Shown piece by piece: positions 16,136 to 24,299 of a stretch of DNA of 64,000 nucleotides; within the stretch, counting starts at the first letter, position 1; every line of letters starts with the position of its first letter. The notes beneath the pieces were generated by a model. The model saw only the letters and a program-made list of their open reading frames with translations. It made no database searches and was not told the DNA's origin. A program made the position numbers and the translations under genes. Origin of the DNA: Bacteroidota bacterium (GTDB lineage: Bacteria > Bacteroidota > Bacteroidia > Chitinophagales > Chitinophagaceae); the NCBI GenBank assembly GCA_023423405.1, contig JAFAFR010000037.1, positions 248,001-312,000 of the forward strand. Direction: 5' to 3'.

Positions 16136-17365
16136 ATGGCAACCATTCAACCCTTCCGCGCCCTGCGCCCCGTTCCTGAAAAAGCAGCCGTAGTGGCTTC
16201 CCCGCCCTACGACGTGCTGAATGCAGCCGAGGCCGCAGAGCAGGCAAAAGGAAACCCCGACAGTTTCCTGCATGTCACCAAATCGGAGATCGACCTGCAG
16301 GGTATTTCGGATACTCATAGCAGTGAGGTATATGAAAAAGCAAAAGAAAATATAGCCAGCTTTATTGGCCGCGGCACCCTTATACGGGAAGAAAAACCGG
16401 CCTTCTACATCTATGAGCTGGTGATGAGCGGGCGCTCCCAAACCGGCCTGGTAGCAGTTTCCTCGGTGGATGATTATGAAAAAGACATCATCCGCAAACA
16501 CGAATTCACCCGTCCTGAAAAAGAGCAGGACAGGATCAACCACATCCGTGTATCGGGTGCGCAAACAGGCAACGTATTCCTGGCCTACCGCGATGTGCCC
16601 GCCATGAACGAACTGGTAGATACGGTTACCGAAAGGCCCGCCCTGTATACCTTTGAAGCAGCAGACGGCATCAGCCACCGCATCTGGAAAGTGGATGCGC
16701 CGGCCGAAGTGGAAGCCATCACCGCCCTGTTCCGCGATAAGGTTCCTTTCACTTATATTGCCGACGGACACCATCGTGCAGCATCGGCCGCCAAGGTCAG
16801 GCAGTCGCTGCCCGCGGGCTATCATCCCAACGCCAACTATTTTCTGACCACGCTCTTTCCCGCCAGCCAGTTGCACATCATGGATTACAACCGGGTGGTA
16901 AAAGACCTGAATGGTTTAAGCGAAGAAGCCTTCCTGCGGGCGCTCTACGAACATTTTGCTGTAGAAAGAATGCCGGCCGCCTTCTCCCCCACCAGCCTGC
17001 ACAGTTTTGGCATGTACCTGGACGGAGCATGGTATAAGCTCATCGCCAAGCCAGGCACTTACAGCGAAGACCCCATTGGCGTGCTGGACGTTACCATTCT
17101 TTCCAGCCTCGTGCTGGATCCCATCCTCGGCATCAGGGACCAGCGTACCGATAAGCGCATTGATTTTGTTGGCGGCATACGCGGACTGAAAGAATTGGAA
17201 AAAAGGGTGGACAGTGGTGAAATGAAACTGGCCTTCAGTTTGCATCCCGTAAGTATTGAACAATTGTTCGATATTGCCGACAGTGGCAACGTGATGCCGC
17301 CCAAAAGCACCTGGTTTGAACCCAAGCTGCGCGACGGGCTGCTCACCCACCTGATTTACGAATGA
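16136..17365 (+). CDS. DUF1015 family protein linked to serine biosynthesis genes
   Basis: This 409-residue protein is of the DUF1015 family. It starts with the family-typical block IQPFRALRPVPEKAAVVASP and carries the strongly conserved YIADGHHRAASA motif near residue 205. No signal peptide or membrane segment is present. Biochemical function is not established. It starts 3 bp after serC and ends overlapping the TPR gene start by 4 bp (ATGA), so the three genes are probably translationally coupled. The neighbourhood suggests a link with serine or phosphoserine metabolism, but that is inference only. Confidence 0.88.
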   Translation: MATIQPFRALRPVPEKAAVVASPPYDVLNAAEAAEQAKGNPDSFLHVTKSEIDLQGISDTHSSEVYEKAKENIASFIGRGTLIREEKPAFYIYELVMSGRSQTGLVAVSSVDDYEKDIIRKHEFTRPEKEQDRINHIRVSGAQTGNVFLAYRDVPAMNELVDTVTERPALYTFEAADGISHRIWKVDAPAEVEAITALFRDKVPFTYIADGHHRAASAAKVRQSLPAGYHPNANYFLTTLFPASQLHIMDYNRVVKDLNGLSEEAFLRALYEHFAVERMPAAFSPTSLHSFGMYLDGAWYKLIAKPGTYSEDPIGVLDVTILSSLVLDPILGIRDQRTDKRIDFVGGIRGLKELEKRVDSGEMKLAFSLHPVSIEQLFDIADSGNVMPPKSTWFEPKLRDGLLTHLIYE

Positions 17366-18381
17366 ACGGTACCGTTATGAACAGGATTTTTCTTCTTCTG
17401 TGCTGCATCATCGGCTGGCAGTTGGCCTTTTCCCAAAGCGACTCCGCCAGGGCCAGGGCCAAAGCCTACATGCAGCAGGCCGATTATGCCAACGCCACCC
17501 TGGTGCTGAAAAAAGCGCTGGAAGCCAGCCCGCAGGATGTAGACCTGCAGAACGACCTGCTCTTTAACTATTACCTGTCGGGCGATTATGGCAAGGCGAT
17601 GGAGTATGGAAAATCGCTGGTTGAAAAACCCTATGCCGATATCCGCAGCTACCAGTTGCTGGGCATGACCTACCGCGAGATTGAGGAAGTGAAGGAAGGC
17701 GAGCGGCTCTATAAGGCCGGCCTCAAAGCCTACCCCAACAGCGGCGTGCTCTACTGTGAATATGGAGAATTGCTGGTATCAAAAAAGAACCCCGACCAGT
17801 TGGCGGCCATCAGGCTTTGGGAGAAGGGCATTGAAGTGGATCCCAATTATTCCGGCAATTATTACCACGCCGCCAGGTACTACCAGGGCAGTGCTGATAA
17901 GATCTGGGCCCTTGTTTACGGTGAGATATTCGTAAATCTTGAAAGCTACAGCCGGCGTACACCCGAAATCAAGGAGCTGTTGCTCGACGCCTATAAAAAA
18001 TACTATACCAATATGCAGTCGCTCAAAGCGCCCGATCCCAAAAACGGGTTCGAAACCGCTTTTGCCGCCCTGCTGAATAAACACGCCGCGGTGGTCAGCG
18101 CTGGTGTTTCTGCCTCTTCCCTCATCATGCTGCGCACCCGCTGCACGCTCGACTGGTTTGAAAAAACGCCGGTAAAATATCCCTTCCGCCTTTTTGAATA
18201 CCACCGCCAACTGCTGCAGGCCGGCCTCTTCGACGCCTACAACCAGTGGCTTTTTGGCGCCGCCCAAAGCCTTAGCAGCTTCCAGCAATGGACCCAGGAA
18301 AACCAGGAGGCCTACGATAAGTTCCTATCCTTCCAGCGGGGACGGGTGTTCAAACTCCCGGCCGGTCAATATTATAAGTGA
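17362..18381 (+). CDS. Secreted tetratricopeptide-repeat protein
   Basis: This 339-residue protein begins with a signal peptide (MNRIFLLLCCIIGWQLAFSQ if started at the second ATG, 17377). The ATG at 17362 overlaps the DUF1015 stop as ATGA, and five residues separate the two choices. TPR-like helical repeats run from about residue 25 to 200 (ARAKAYMQQADYANATLVLKK in part, then YYLSGDYGKAMEYGKSL, YREIEEVKEGERLYKAGLKAYP). The C-terminal third has no recognised domain. It probably acts in the periplasm as a protein-interaction scaffold. It is the last gene of the serC operon. Confidence 0.8.
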   Translation: MNGTVMNRIFLLLCCIIGWQLAFSQSDSARARAKAYMQQADYANATLVLKKALEASPQDVDLQNDLLFNYYLSGDYGKAMEYGKSLVEKPYADIRSYQLLGMTYREIEEVKEGERLYKAGLKAYPNSGVLYCEYGELLVSKKNPDQLAAIRLWEKGIEVDPNYSGNYYHAARYYQGSADKIWALVYGEIFVNLESYSRRTPEIKELLLDAYKKYYTNMQSLKAPDPKNGFETAFAALLNKHAAVVSAGVSASSLIMLRTRCTLDWFEKTPVKYPFRLFEYHRQLLQAGLFDAYNQWLFGAAQSLSSFQQWTQENQEAYDKFLSFQRGRVFKLPAGQYYK

Positions 18382-18470
18382 ATCCCGGCCAGCCAGGTAA
18401 AGTCCGGCCGGCTGCCTAAGCCCCGGACCCCCCTCTCTCAATTAAGCAAAGAATTTAATATCTCTATAAC

Positions 18471-18484
18471 AATGTTCGAACATT
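18471..18484. promoter_or_regulatory. Perfect 14-bp palindrome upstream of the yceI-like gene
   Basis: AATGTTCGAACATT is a perfect palindrome ending 8 bp before the -7 box at 18492. It covers the -33 to -10 zone and is a good operator candidate. No regulator gene is adjacent. Confidence 0.55.
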
Positions 18485-18491
18485 AATTTAT

Positions 18492-18499
18492 TATCTTTG
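18492..18499 (+). promoter_or_regulatory. -7 box for the yceI-like gene
   Basis: TATCTTTG matches TAnnTTTG and lies 22 bp before the ATG at 18522, with an A-rich leader (ACACAAGGAACAA). The expected -33 element is replaced by the palindrome at 18471-18484, which suggests an activator- or repressor-controlled promoter. Confidence 0.6.
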
Positions 18500-18521
18500 C
18501 CCCCACAAACACAAGGAACAA

Positions 18522-19160
18522 ATGAAAAAACTATTGCTCATTGCTGGTATCGCTGCCTTTGCAGCCGCCTGCAATAACGGATCGACTGCTGACCAGGCCA
18601 GCACCACAGACAAACAGGAAGCCGCCGCTGCCGCTGGCGCCTCTTATGGAATTGATACCCTCACCAGCCAGGTCGGCTGGACCGGCAGCAAGCCCATCGG
18701 CTCCCACAACGGTATTTTCAAGATCAGCAACGGCAGTTTCAACGTTGAAAATGGTGAGCTGAAAGCCGGCAATTTTGTGATTGATGTACACAACCTCGAA
18801 GACCTGGACCTCAAGGCTGGGGAAGGAAAGGAAAAACTGGAAGGCCACCTGAAAAGCGCCGATTTCCTCGATACCGAAAAATTCCCTACCGCCAAATTTG
18901 AGATCACTTCAGTGAGCCCGCTCGCCGATTCTACCGGTACCCACCAGATCAGCGGCAACCTGACTCTTAAGGACAGTACCAAGAATGTGAGCTTTCCCGC
19001 CAAACTGGAAATTGCCGACAATGCTGTAAAGGCCAGCGCCAAATTCAGCATCGACCGCACCCAGTGGGGCCTCTTCTATGGCAACGACAAAAGCCTGGGC
19101 GATAAATTCATCCGCCCCGAAGTAGAGATTGCGCTGAATATCAACGCCAGCAAATTATAA
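18522..19160 (+). CDS. YceI family lipoprotein
   Basis: This 212-residue lipoprotein has a signal ending AAFAAACNNG (lipid Cys at 17), a short Ser/Thr/Ala linker (about 20-45), then a YceI domain (about 46-212). The domain is visible from YGIDTLTSQVGWTGSKPIG, VENGELKAGNFVIDV, LKSADFLDTEKFPTAKFEI and the end FIRPEVEIALNI. YceI proteins are lipocalin-like barrels that bind isoprenoid or polyisoprenoid lipids in the periplasm; the ligand here is unknown. It is a single-gene unit with its own promoter, a palindromic operator candidate and a strong terminator. Confidence 0.92.
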   Translation: MKKLLLIAGIAAFAAACNNGSTADQASTTDKQEAAAAAGASYGIDTLTSQVGWTGSKPIGSHNGIFKISNGSFNVENGELKAGNFVIDVHNLEDLDLKAGEGKEKLEGHLKSADFLDTEKFPTAKFEITSVSPLADSTGTHQISGNLTLKDSTKNVSFPAKLEIADNAVKASAKFSIDRTQWGLFYGNDKSLGDKFIRPEVEIALNINASKL

Positions 19161-19190
19161 ACTTTTTTCCCGTACTATTTGAATTGGACA

Positions 19191-19217
19191 ACCGGTAGGC
19201 CCTCCTGCCGGTTTTTT
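19191..19217 (+). terminator. Rho-independent terminator after the yceI-like gene
   Basis: ACCGGTAGG (19191-19199) and CCTGCCGGT (19204-19212) form a 9-bp stem with one T-G wobble and a CCCT loop. The stem is followed by a run of six T. Confidence 0.85.
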
Positions 19218-19254
19218 ATTGGAACCCGAACCAACGCCTATATTCCCGATTGCC

Positions 19255-19262
19255 TATATTTG
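19255..19262 (+). promoter_or_regulatory. -7 box for the long-chain acyl-CoA ligase gene
   Basis: TATATTTG matches TAnnTTTG and lies 35 bp before the preferred ATG at 19298. It falls just inside the longer TTG-started frame (19250), which argues against that start. Confidence 0.5.
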
Positions 19263-19297
19263 AAAGGCTAACCACCTGTTCATCAGACCGATTGCAT

Positions 19298-21088
19298 ATG
19301 CCCCAGCCAAGAAGACTTTTTGATTGCCTCCCGCTGCTGCTGCAGGAAAATCCGCAACATCCCCTGCTCTCCGCCAAGGAAAAGGGCGAATGGAAATCCT
19401 ATTCCGTGCAGGAAGTGGCCGAAATCGTTGAGCAGTTGAGCGCCGGCCTTTTGAACCTGGGCATCGGCTGCGGTGATATGAGCCCGGAGGGCCGCGATAA
19501 AGTGGCCATCATTGCCAAAAACCGGCCGGAATGGATCATGCTGGACCTGGCCGTGCAAAAAACAGGGGCCATTCTTACCCCGGTTTATCCTACCATCAGC
19601 AGCCGCGACCTGGCTTTTATTCTCAACGATGCGAGGGTGAAAGCCATCTTTGTCAACGACGCCGACCTGCTGCAAAAGGTAAAAGAGATCCAGTCCGAAG
19701 TGCCGGAGCTGCGCCTCATCTACAGTTTTGAAAAAGCAGAAGGCGCCGCCCACTGGAGGGAGATCCTGCAACAAAGCAGTCCCGATGCCATCGCCTCCGT
19801 GAACGAAATCGCCGGCCGCATCACTTACGAAGACCTCGCTACCATTATATATACCTCGGGCACCACGGGCAACCCCAAAGGCGTGATGCTTTCGCACCGC
19901 AACATCCTCAGCAATGTGCTCGACAGCATCGATTGTGCTTTTACCGATATTGGCGTGAAAGGCCAGCGGGCCCTCAGCTTCCTGCCCCTCAACCACATTT
20001 TCGAGCGGATGGTTACCTATATCTATCTCTTCTCCGGCACGTCCATTTATTATGCGGAAAGCCTCGAGACCATCGGCGACAACCTGAAAGAAGTAAAGCC
20101 CACCCTCTTCACCACCGTGCCGCGCCTGCTGGAAAAAGTGTACGAGCGCATCATGAGCACCGGCATGCAGCTCACGGGCGTCAAGAAAAAACTGTTTTAC
20201 TGGGCGCACGATCTGGCCAATAAATTTGAATTGGGCAACAAAAACGGATGGTGGTACAACACGCAGCTCAACCTGGCGAACAAGATCGTTTTCAGCAAGT
20301 GGCGCGAAGGCCTGGGCGGTAACGTAAAAGCCATCGTCACCGGCGGCGCCGCCTGCCAGATCAAGCTGATCCGCATTTTTACCGCCGCGCGTATTCCCAT
20401 CCTCGAAGGATATGGCCTCACGGAAACTTCTCCCGTGATCGCTGTGAACCGCTATCCCGAAGAGAACCGGAAATTCGGCACGGTAGGACCGGTGATCACC
20501 ACCGTATCGGTACAGATCGCCGAAGACGGTGAGATCCTCTGCAAGGGTCCCAATGTGATGATGGGCTACTACAAACACCCCGAACTTACCGCCGAAGTAA
20601 TGAAGGGCGACTGGTTCTGTACCGGCGATATCGGTATGTTCGAGAACGGCAAATTCCTTAAGATCACCGATCGCAAAAAAGAAATGTTCAAAACCAGCGG
20701 CGGTAAATACGTGGCGCCGTTACCGATCGAGAACAAGTTCAAAGAATCGCTCTACGTGGAGCAGATCATGGTGGTAGGCGCCGAAAGAAAATTCGTAGGC
20801 GCCCTCATTGTTCCCTCTTTTATGAACCTGCGTGCCTGGTGCAACCAGCAGCAGATCGGTTATACCAGCGATGCCGAAATGATCCACCACCCCAAAGTAG
20901 TGGCTTTTTACAAATCGCTGGTGGAGCAATACAACCAGGAGTTCAGCCATGTAGAACAGATCAAACGCTTCGAGTTGTTACCCAGCGACTGGGGCATCGA
21001 TACCGGCGAGATGACGCCCAAACTCAGCCTCAAGCGCAAGGTCATCATGGAAAAGTACAAGGACGCTATCGAAAGGATCTACAACTGA
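19298..21088 (+). CDS. Long-chain fatty acid-CoA ligase (AMP-forming)
   Basis: This 596-residue adenylate-forming enzyme activates long-chain fatty acids to acyl-CoA through acyl-AMP. The P-loop-like signature IIYTSGTTGNPKGVMLSHRN lies at about 183-202. The second motif GYGLTETSPV and the hinge and C-terminal motifs DWFCTGDIGMFENGKFLKI, TDRKKEMFKTSGGKYVAP complete the family pattern. No signal peptide is present; the enzyme is probably cytosolic or peripheral on the membrane. Start 19298 (MPQPRRLFD) is preferred over TTG 19250, because a -7 box covers 19255-19262. The gene is monocistronic and convergent with the barrel-protein gene, whose stop begins one base later. Confidence 0.93.
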   Translation: MPQPRRLFDCLPLLLQENPQHPLLSAKEKGEWKSYSVQEVAEIVEQLSAGLLNLGIGCGDMSPEGRDKVAIIAKNRPEWIMLDLAVQKTGAILTPVYPTISSRDLAFILNDARVKAIFVNDADLLQKVKEIQSEVPELRLIYSFEKAEGAAHWREILQQSSPDAIASVNEIAGRITYEDLATIIYTSGTTGNPKGVMLSHRNILSNVLDSIDCAFTDIGVKGQRALSFLPLNHIFERMVTYIYLFSGTSIYYAESLETIGDNLKEVKPTLFTTVPRLLEKVYERIMSTGMQLTGVKKKLFYWAHDLANKFELGNKNGWWYNTQLNLANKIVFSKWREGLGGNVKAIVTGGAACQIKLIRIFTAARIPILEGYGLTETSPVIAVNRYPEENRKFGTVGPVITTVSVQIAEDGEILCKGPNVMMGYYKHPELTAEVMKGDWFCTGDIGMFENGKFLKITDRKKEMFKTSGGKYVAPLPIENKFKESLYVEQIMVVGAERKFVGALIVPSFMNLRAWCNQQQIGYTSDAEMIHHPKVVAFYKSLVEQYNQEFSHVEQIKRFELLPSDWGIDTGEMTPKLSLKRKVIMEKYKDAIERIYN

Positions 21089-22042
21089 TCAGAAAGAAAA
21101 GCTCATTTGCAGCAACCAGCGGTTGCCCGCTTTTACCGTTCCGCCACCCAGCGACTGTTCCAGCGGCAACTGGTAATTTCCTCCCAGTCCCCATCTGCCG
21201 AAACTTGCTTCCAGTCCGGCTACGCCCATGAGCGAGTGCCCGCCCGATTCATACAGGAGTGACCCATTTTTGGCATCCTTCGCGGAGGTTTCGAACAACA
21301 CGCCCGCGTTCGGCGCAAACACCCATTCCTGCTTGGGACGGATCTTGTAATAGGCCAGCATATTGGCAGTGAATTTGTTCCCGTAGCGATAGCCATCACC
21401 GTTTTCCGTGTTCATCTTATAAGAAAGATTACAATTGAGGCCAAGGTCCTGTATTCGAATATCATAGGCGGCCAGCAAACTCATGTCCACACTTCCGCTG
21501 CCCAGTTGAAAAGTGTTCAGCGAACCTTTGGCGCTTTCTTCTTCACCCGGGTCGTAGTGGCCGGTGGGCAGTTTGAGGCTGGTGCCCAGCCAGAGCGAAT
21601 GCACCAGTAAGCGATCGCCGCTTACCGCCTTGCGCTGATCGAACAATTTATAGTACCCGCTCACGGCAACATCGCCCAGCCCCTGCAGGCTGCCCTTATC
21701 TCCCTGGTTGCTGCGTTCATTGAAATTATAGGGAAGAAATCCCATTACGCGAAAGCGTTTGCCGATGTTCCAGCCCGTCCAGAGTTCAGCCACCTGGTAG
21801 GTTTCATCGGCTGTAAGATAACTGGTGCCGCCGCCGGGCCTCAGGTGCGATTGCAGGGCCTTGTGCTGGTAGCGGATGCCGACGAACCGTTTGCGGAACT
21901 CGGGCAGCAGGCCAATATAATAACTGCCTACGCCGCACCCGCAGATATCACAGGCAAGCACAGCCGAAGATGGAAGCAGCAGGAAAAGCAGGAAGAGCAG
22001 CCTACTCTTCGCGGAATTTCTTATCGTGAATAAAATTTTCAT
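21089..22042 (-). CDS. Outer-membrane beta-barrel protein of the MbnP/MbnH-type operon
   Basis: This 317-residue protein has a signal peptide (about 13-30) followed at once by CDICGCGVGSYYIG (C31-C36), a cysteine cluster at the mature N-terminus. The rest alternates polar and aromatic residues in beta-strand periods (for example VGIRYQHKALQSHL, GVAGLEASFGRWGLGGNYQLPL) and ends WLLQMSFSF, with the terminal Phe usual for outer-membrane barrels. It overlaps the end of the di-haem peroxidase gene by 41 bp, so the two are tightly coupled. An outer-membrane channel or metal-related role is inferred from the Cys cluster and neighbours; no specific substrate is shown. Confidence 0.75.
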   Translation of the reverse strand: MKILFTIRNSAKSRLLFLLFLLLPSSAVLACDICGCGVGSYYIGLLPEFRKRFVGIRYQHKALQSHLRPGGGTSYLTADETYQVAELWTGWNIGKRFRVMGFLPYNFNERSNQGDKGSLQGLGDVAVSGYYKLFDQRKAVSGDRLLVHSLWLGTSLKLPTGHYDPGEEESAKGSLNTFQLGSGSVDMSLLAAYDIRIQDLGLNCNLSYKMNTENGDGYRYGNKFTANMLAYYKIRPKQEWVFAPNAGVLFETSAKDAKNGSLLYESGGHSLMGVAGLEASFGRWGLGGNYQLPLEQSLGGGTVKAGNRWLLQMSFSF

Positions 22043-23024
22043 CTGTCAGTGTTTTAAGAAAAGCAATGAGTTGATTTTGTTCTTCGGGCGACAGCGGAAT
22101 GCCGGTGCGGCCTTCTTTTCTCAGCACGGTGTCCAGCGTGGGGCTGTCCTGCACGCCCTGCGCATAGTGTCGCAGCACGGCTTCGAGCGACCTGAAACGG
22201 CCATCGTGCATATAGGGTGCGCTTACCGCTATGTTCCGCAGCGTGGGCGTTTTAAACCGGTAAGCGTCGGCTTCGTTCAGCGTAATGGCGTAACGGCCCC
22301 GGTCGTTGATGCCCGTGGGTGTAAGGCCGTTGTTGTGAAAGAGGCCATCGGTGAACAGCGGCGGCGCATGGCAGGAAACGCAGTGCTGCGTAAACAGCGC
22401 CTGCCCTGCTTTTTCCGCTTCCGACAGGGCCGGACCTTTTCCCGCCAAAGCCTGGTCGTACCGGCTGTCGGCGCTGACGAGGCTCACCATGAACTGCGAC
22501 ATAGCCTGCAACATACGGGGAAGGGTAACCGAAGTATCGCCAAACCCGGCATGGAACAACCGCGAGTAGTCGGGATCCTTTCGCAGCACCTGCAATACTT
22601 CCGGCAAACTTGCGTCCATTTCGCGGGGGTGCTGCAAGGGCACCAGCGGAAGCAGGTCGAGGTTGAACACGCCACCATCCCAGAAAAAGAAACGGTTCCA
22701 GGCCAGGTTCACCAGCACCGGCGCATTGCGCGTGCCGTTCAGGTCGTCTACGCCATGGCTCACGTCGTGGCCGCTGTGCGCAAAGGCGGCGGGCAACTGG
22801 TGACAGGACCCGCAACTGATGGTAGCCGTGCGCGACAGCCGCACATCGTAAAACAGCTTGCGGCCCAGTTCAAATCCGGACTCCGTAGGCGGGTTGGCGG
22901 TTAGGTCATAGGTCGCTGCGGGAAAACCCGGCGGCTGGTACACCAGCGCCGGCCGCGGGTTTTCATCCGAAGGGCTGCAGGCCGCCAGGGCCGCCAGCAG
23001 CAACAGGCAACAGATGCGGTACAT
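22002..23024 (-). CDS. Di-haem cytochrome c peroxidase family protein, MbnH-like
   Basis: This 340-residue lipoprotein (signal ending AALAACSPS, C16) has two c-type haem sites, CGSCH (71-75) and CVSCH (215-219). It also has the peroxidase/MauG-family stretches RNAPVLVNLAWNRFFFWDGG (100-119) and FKTPTLRNIAVSAPYMHDG. In this superfamily, CcpA reduces H2O2, MauG matures methylamine dehydrogenase, and MbnH oxidises a tryptophan of its partner MbnP to kynurenine. The gene sits 2 bp after an MbnP-like gene, which makes the MbnH reading most likely. A plain peroxidase cannot be excluded. It acts in the periplasm and needs the cytochrome c maturation system, which is not in the window. Confidence 0.87.
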   Translation of the reverse strand: MYRICCLLLLAALAACSPSDENPRPALVYQPPGFPAATYDLTANPPTESGFELGRKLFYDVRLSRTATISCGSCHQLPAAFAHSGHDVSHGVDDLNGTRNAPVLVNLAWNRFFFWDGGVFNLDLLPLVPLQHPREMDASLPEVLQVLRKDPDYSRLFHAGFGDTSVTLPRMLQAMSQFMVSLVSADSRYDQALAGKGPALSEAEKAGQALFTQHCVSCHAPPLFTDGLFHNNGLTPTGINDRGRYAITLNEADAYRFKTPTLRNIAVSAPYMHDGRFRSLEAVLRHYAQGVQDSPTLDTVLRKEGRTGIPLSPEEQNQLIAFLKTLTDENFIHDKKFREE

Positions 23025-23026
23025 GA

Positions 23027-23827
23027 TCAGTCGTTGTGAATATGATCTACGGAGAACATGTTCGCATAGTTGTTGGCGATAGTAGCCGAAAAGTCATCAA
23101 ACATCACCATGGAATGTGCCGCCACACTGACCTGTTGTTTGGCATCCATCAGCTTCTCGATGTCCGCAAAGAGATGGATATGGGGTGCATGTGGCTTTCC
23201 GCTGCGCACCCCGGCAACCATGCCCGAAGGCGCTGTAATGTTTACGGTGCGAAGGTTGTTGATGGTAGCGCTGGTATAACCGCCAAAGCCGCCGATGTGG
23301 AAACGGAACTTCCCGTCGCCATCTTTGATGGCAGTAGATCCGCCTTCCAGCTTCAGGAAAACATAGCCGCTGTTCCAGGTCCAGTACATATCGGCCGCTT
23401 CGCCCGAGGGGTCCAGCACACCGGTGCGTTCGGAAAGGGGCGCCACAGAACGCAGGCTGTCCACCCCTACTACAAAGCTTACGGTATTATAATCGCCCGC
23501 AGGTACGTTTTGCAGCTTCACCTCGGACTTATCGCCGTTTTCACGAACCAGGAAATAGCTACTGTCGGCCGGCACCGCGTATTCGCGGCCATCGGTGGTG
23601 CGGAGCTTAATATTGCTCACATAATACTGCAGCAGGTCGATGGTATATTTTTCGCCGCTCTTGTTGGTGTAAACGCCGGTTTCCAGCACCAGGTTCTCTT
23701 CACCCACTATATTATCGAATTCGATGACGAGGTCGCCTTTTTCGTTCTCATTGGAAGGGGTATCGTTGTTTTTGGAACAGGCAGAAAGGATCAGGCAGCC
23801 AAGCGCTACCCAAAAATATTTGGACAT
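23027..23827 (-). CDS. MbnP-like copper-site lipoprotein
   Basis: This 266-residue lipoprotein (signal ending LILSACSKN, C17) matches the MbnP family. Typical blocks are VGVDSLRSVAP (120-130), DPSGEAADMYWTWNSGY (139-155; W149, W151), KLEGG, FHIGGFGG (176-183), HAPHIHLFADIEKL and the C-terminal MFSVDHIHND. In methanotroph homologues (MopE/CorA/MbnP) one tryptophan is converted to kynurenine and helps bind a copper ion, and the di-haem partner MbnH does the conversion. The equivalent Trp is probably within the MYWTWN segment, but which one cannot be settled here. The immediate di-haem neighbour supports the pairing. Copper binding is inferred from the family. Confidence 0.83.
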   Translation of the reverse strand: MSKYFWVALGCLILSACSKNNDTPSNENEKGDLVIEFDNIVGEENLVLETGVYTNKSGEKYTIDLLQYYVSNIKLRTTDGREYAVPADSSYFLVRENGDKSEVKLQNVPAGDYNTVSFVVGVDSLRSVAPLSERTGVLDPSGEAADMYWTWNSGYVFLKLEGGSTAIKDGDGKFRFHIGGFGGYTSATINNLRTVNITAPSGMVAGVRSGKPHAPHIHLFADIEKLMDAKQQVSVAAHSMVMFDDFSATIANNYANMFSVDHIHND

Positions 23828-23895
23828 GTGTATAGATTTTGGCCGGGCAGCAGCCCGGGCCAGGTTAAAGTTGTTGTTTCAGGAAAAACGGGGAA

Positions 23896-24285
23896 CTATA
23901 CACCTGCCAGAGAAGGGGGATGAAATACAGATCCGGCGGGGATTTCAGGAAGCCGGCATGCGGGGCTGAGGGGAAAAGATGTTTTTACAATAAGAGGAGC
24001 CGCCGGCACTTCGGGGAAATAACTTTTGCGCGAGAGGTATTCCAGTTTCCATTCCACCCGCACGCTGTGTTCTTTTTCCTGCTGGCTTTCCGATTTGCGC
24101 AGTTTCTTCATGAGAATACACTGCCCGTTACAATGCAACTGGGGCCGGTAGCGGTTCTCACAATTTTCGAGATAATAAGAACGGTTGGCGTAATAATCTG
24201 CCAGTAGCACAAAATGCGCACCAAGCTGCGAAACTAATACCAGCAGCAGAATCAGGACCGATATGGACTTCCCTAAGCGCGACAT
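23896..24285 (-). CDS. Small exported Cys-containing protein, first gene of MbnP operon
   Basis: The protein has 129 residues from the ATG at 24285; a TTG at 24294 is in frame but falls in the -7 box. An N-terminal hydrophobic segment (about 7-30) anchors or exports it. The part after it, YYLENCENRYRPQLHCNGQC followed by ILMKKLRKSESQQE, has a C-x(10)-C-x3-C layout with a His and looks like a compact metal-binding motif. The C-terminal part is Pro-rich. I recognise this as a conserved Bacteroidota hypothetical type but know no assigned function. It lies 68 bp upstream of the MbnP-like gene on the same strand and has its own -7 box, so it probably leads the operon. Confidence 0.7.
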   Translation of the reverse strand: MSRLGKSISVLILLLVLVSQLGAHFVLLADYYANRSYYLENCENRYRPQLHCNGQCILMKKLRKSESQQEKEHSVRVEWKLEYLSRKSYFPEVPAAPLIVKTSFPLSPACRLPEIPAGSVFHPPSLAGV

Positions 24286-24291
24286 CAACCG

Positions 24292-24299
24292 CAAAATTA
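24292..24299 (-). promoter_or_regulatory. -7 box for the MbnP/MbnH-type operon
   Basis: On the minus strand TAATTTTG matches TAnnTTTG exactly, 6 bp before the ATG at 24285. It overlaps the stop codon of the S1-domain gene. The -33 element is not recognisable, and the leader would be almost absent, so the exact start of transcription is uncertain. Confidence 0.45.

Noticed and set aside
15047..16876. 609-codon open frame on the minus strand
   Set aside because: Antisense shadow of serC and DUF1015, which have clear family motifs; the translation is rich in His/Gly/Cys/Phe typical of shadow frames.
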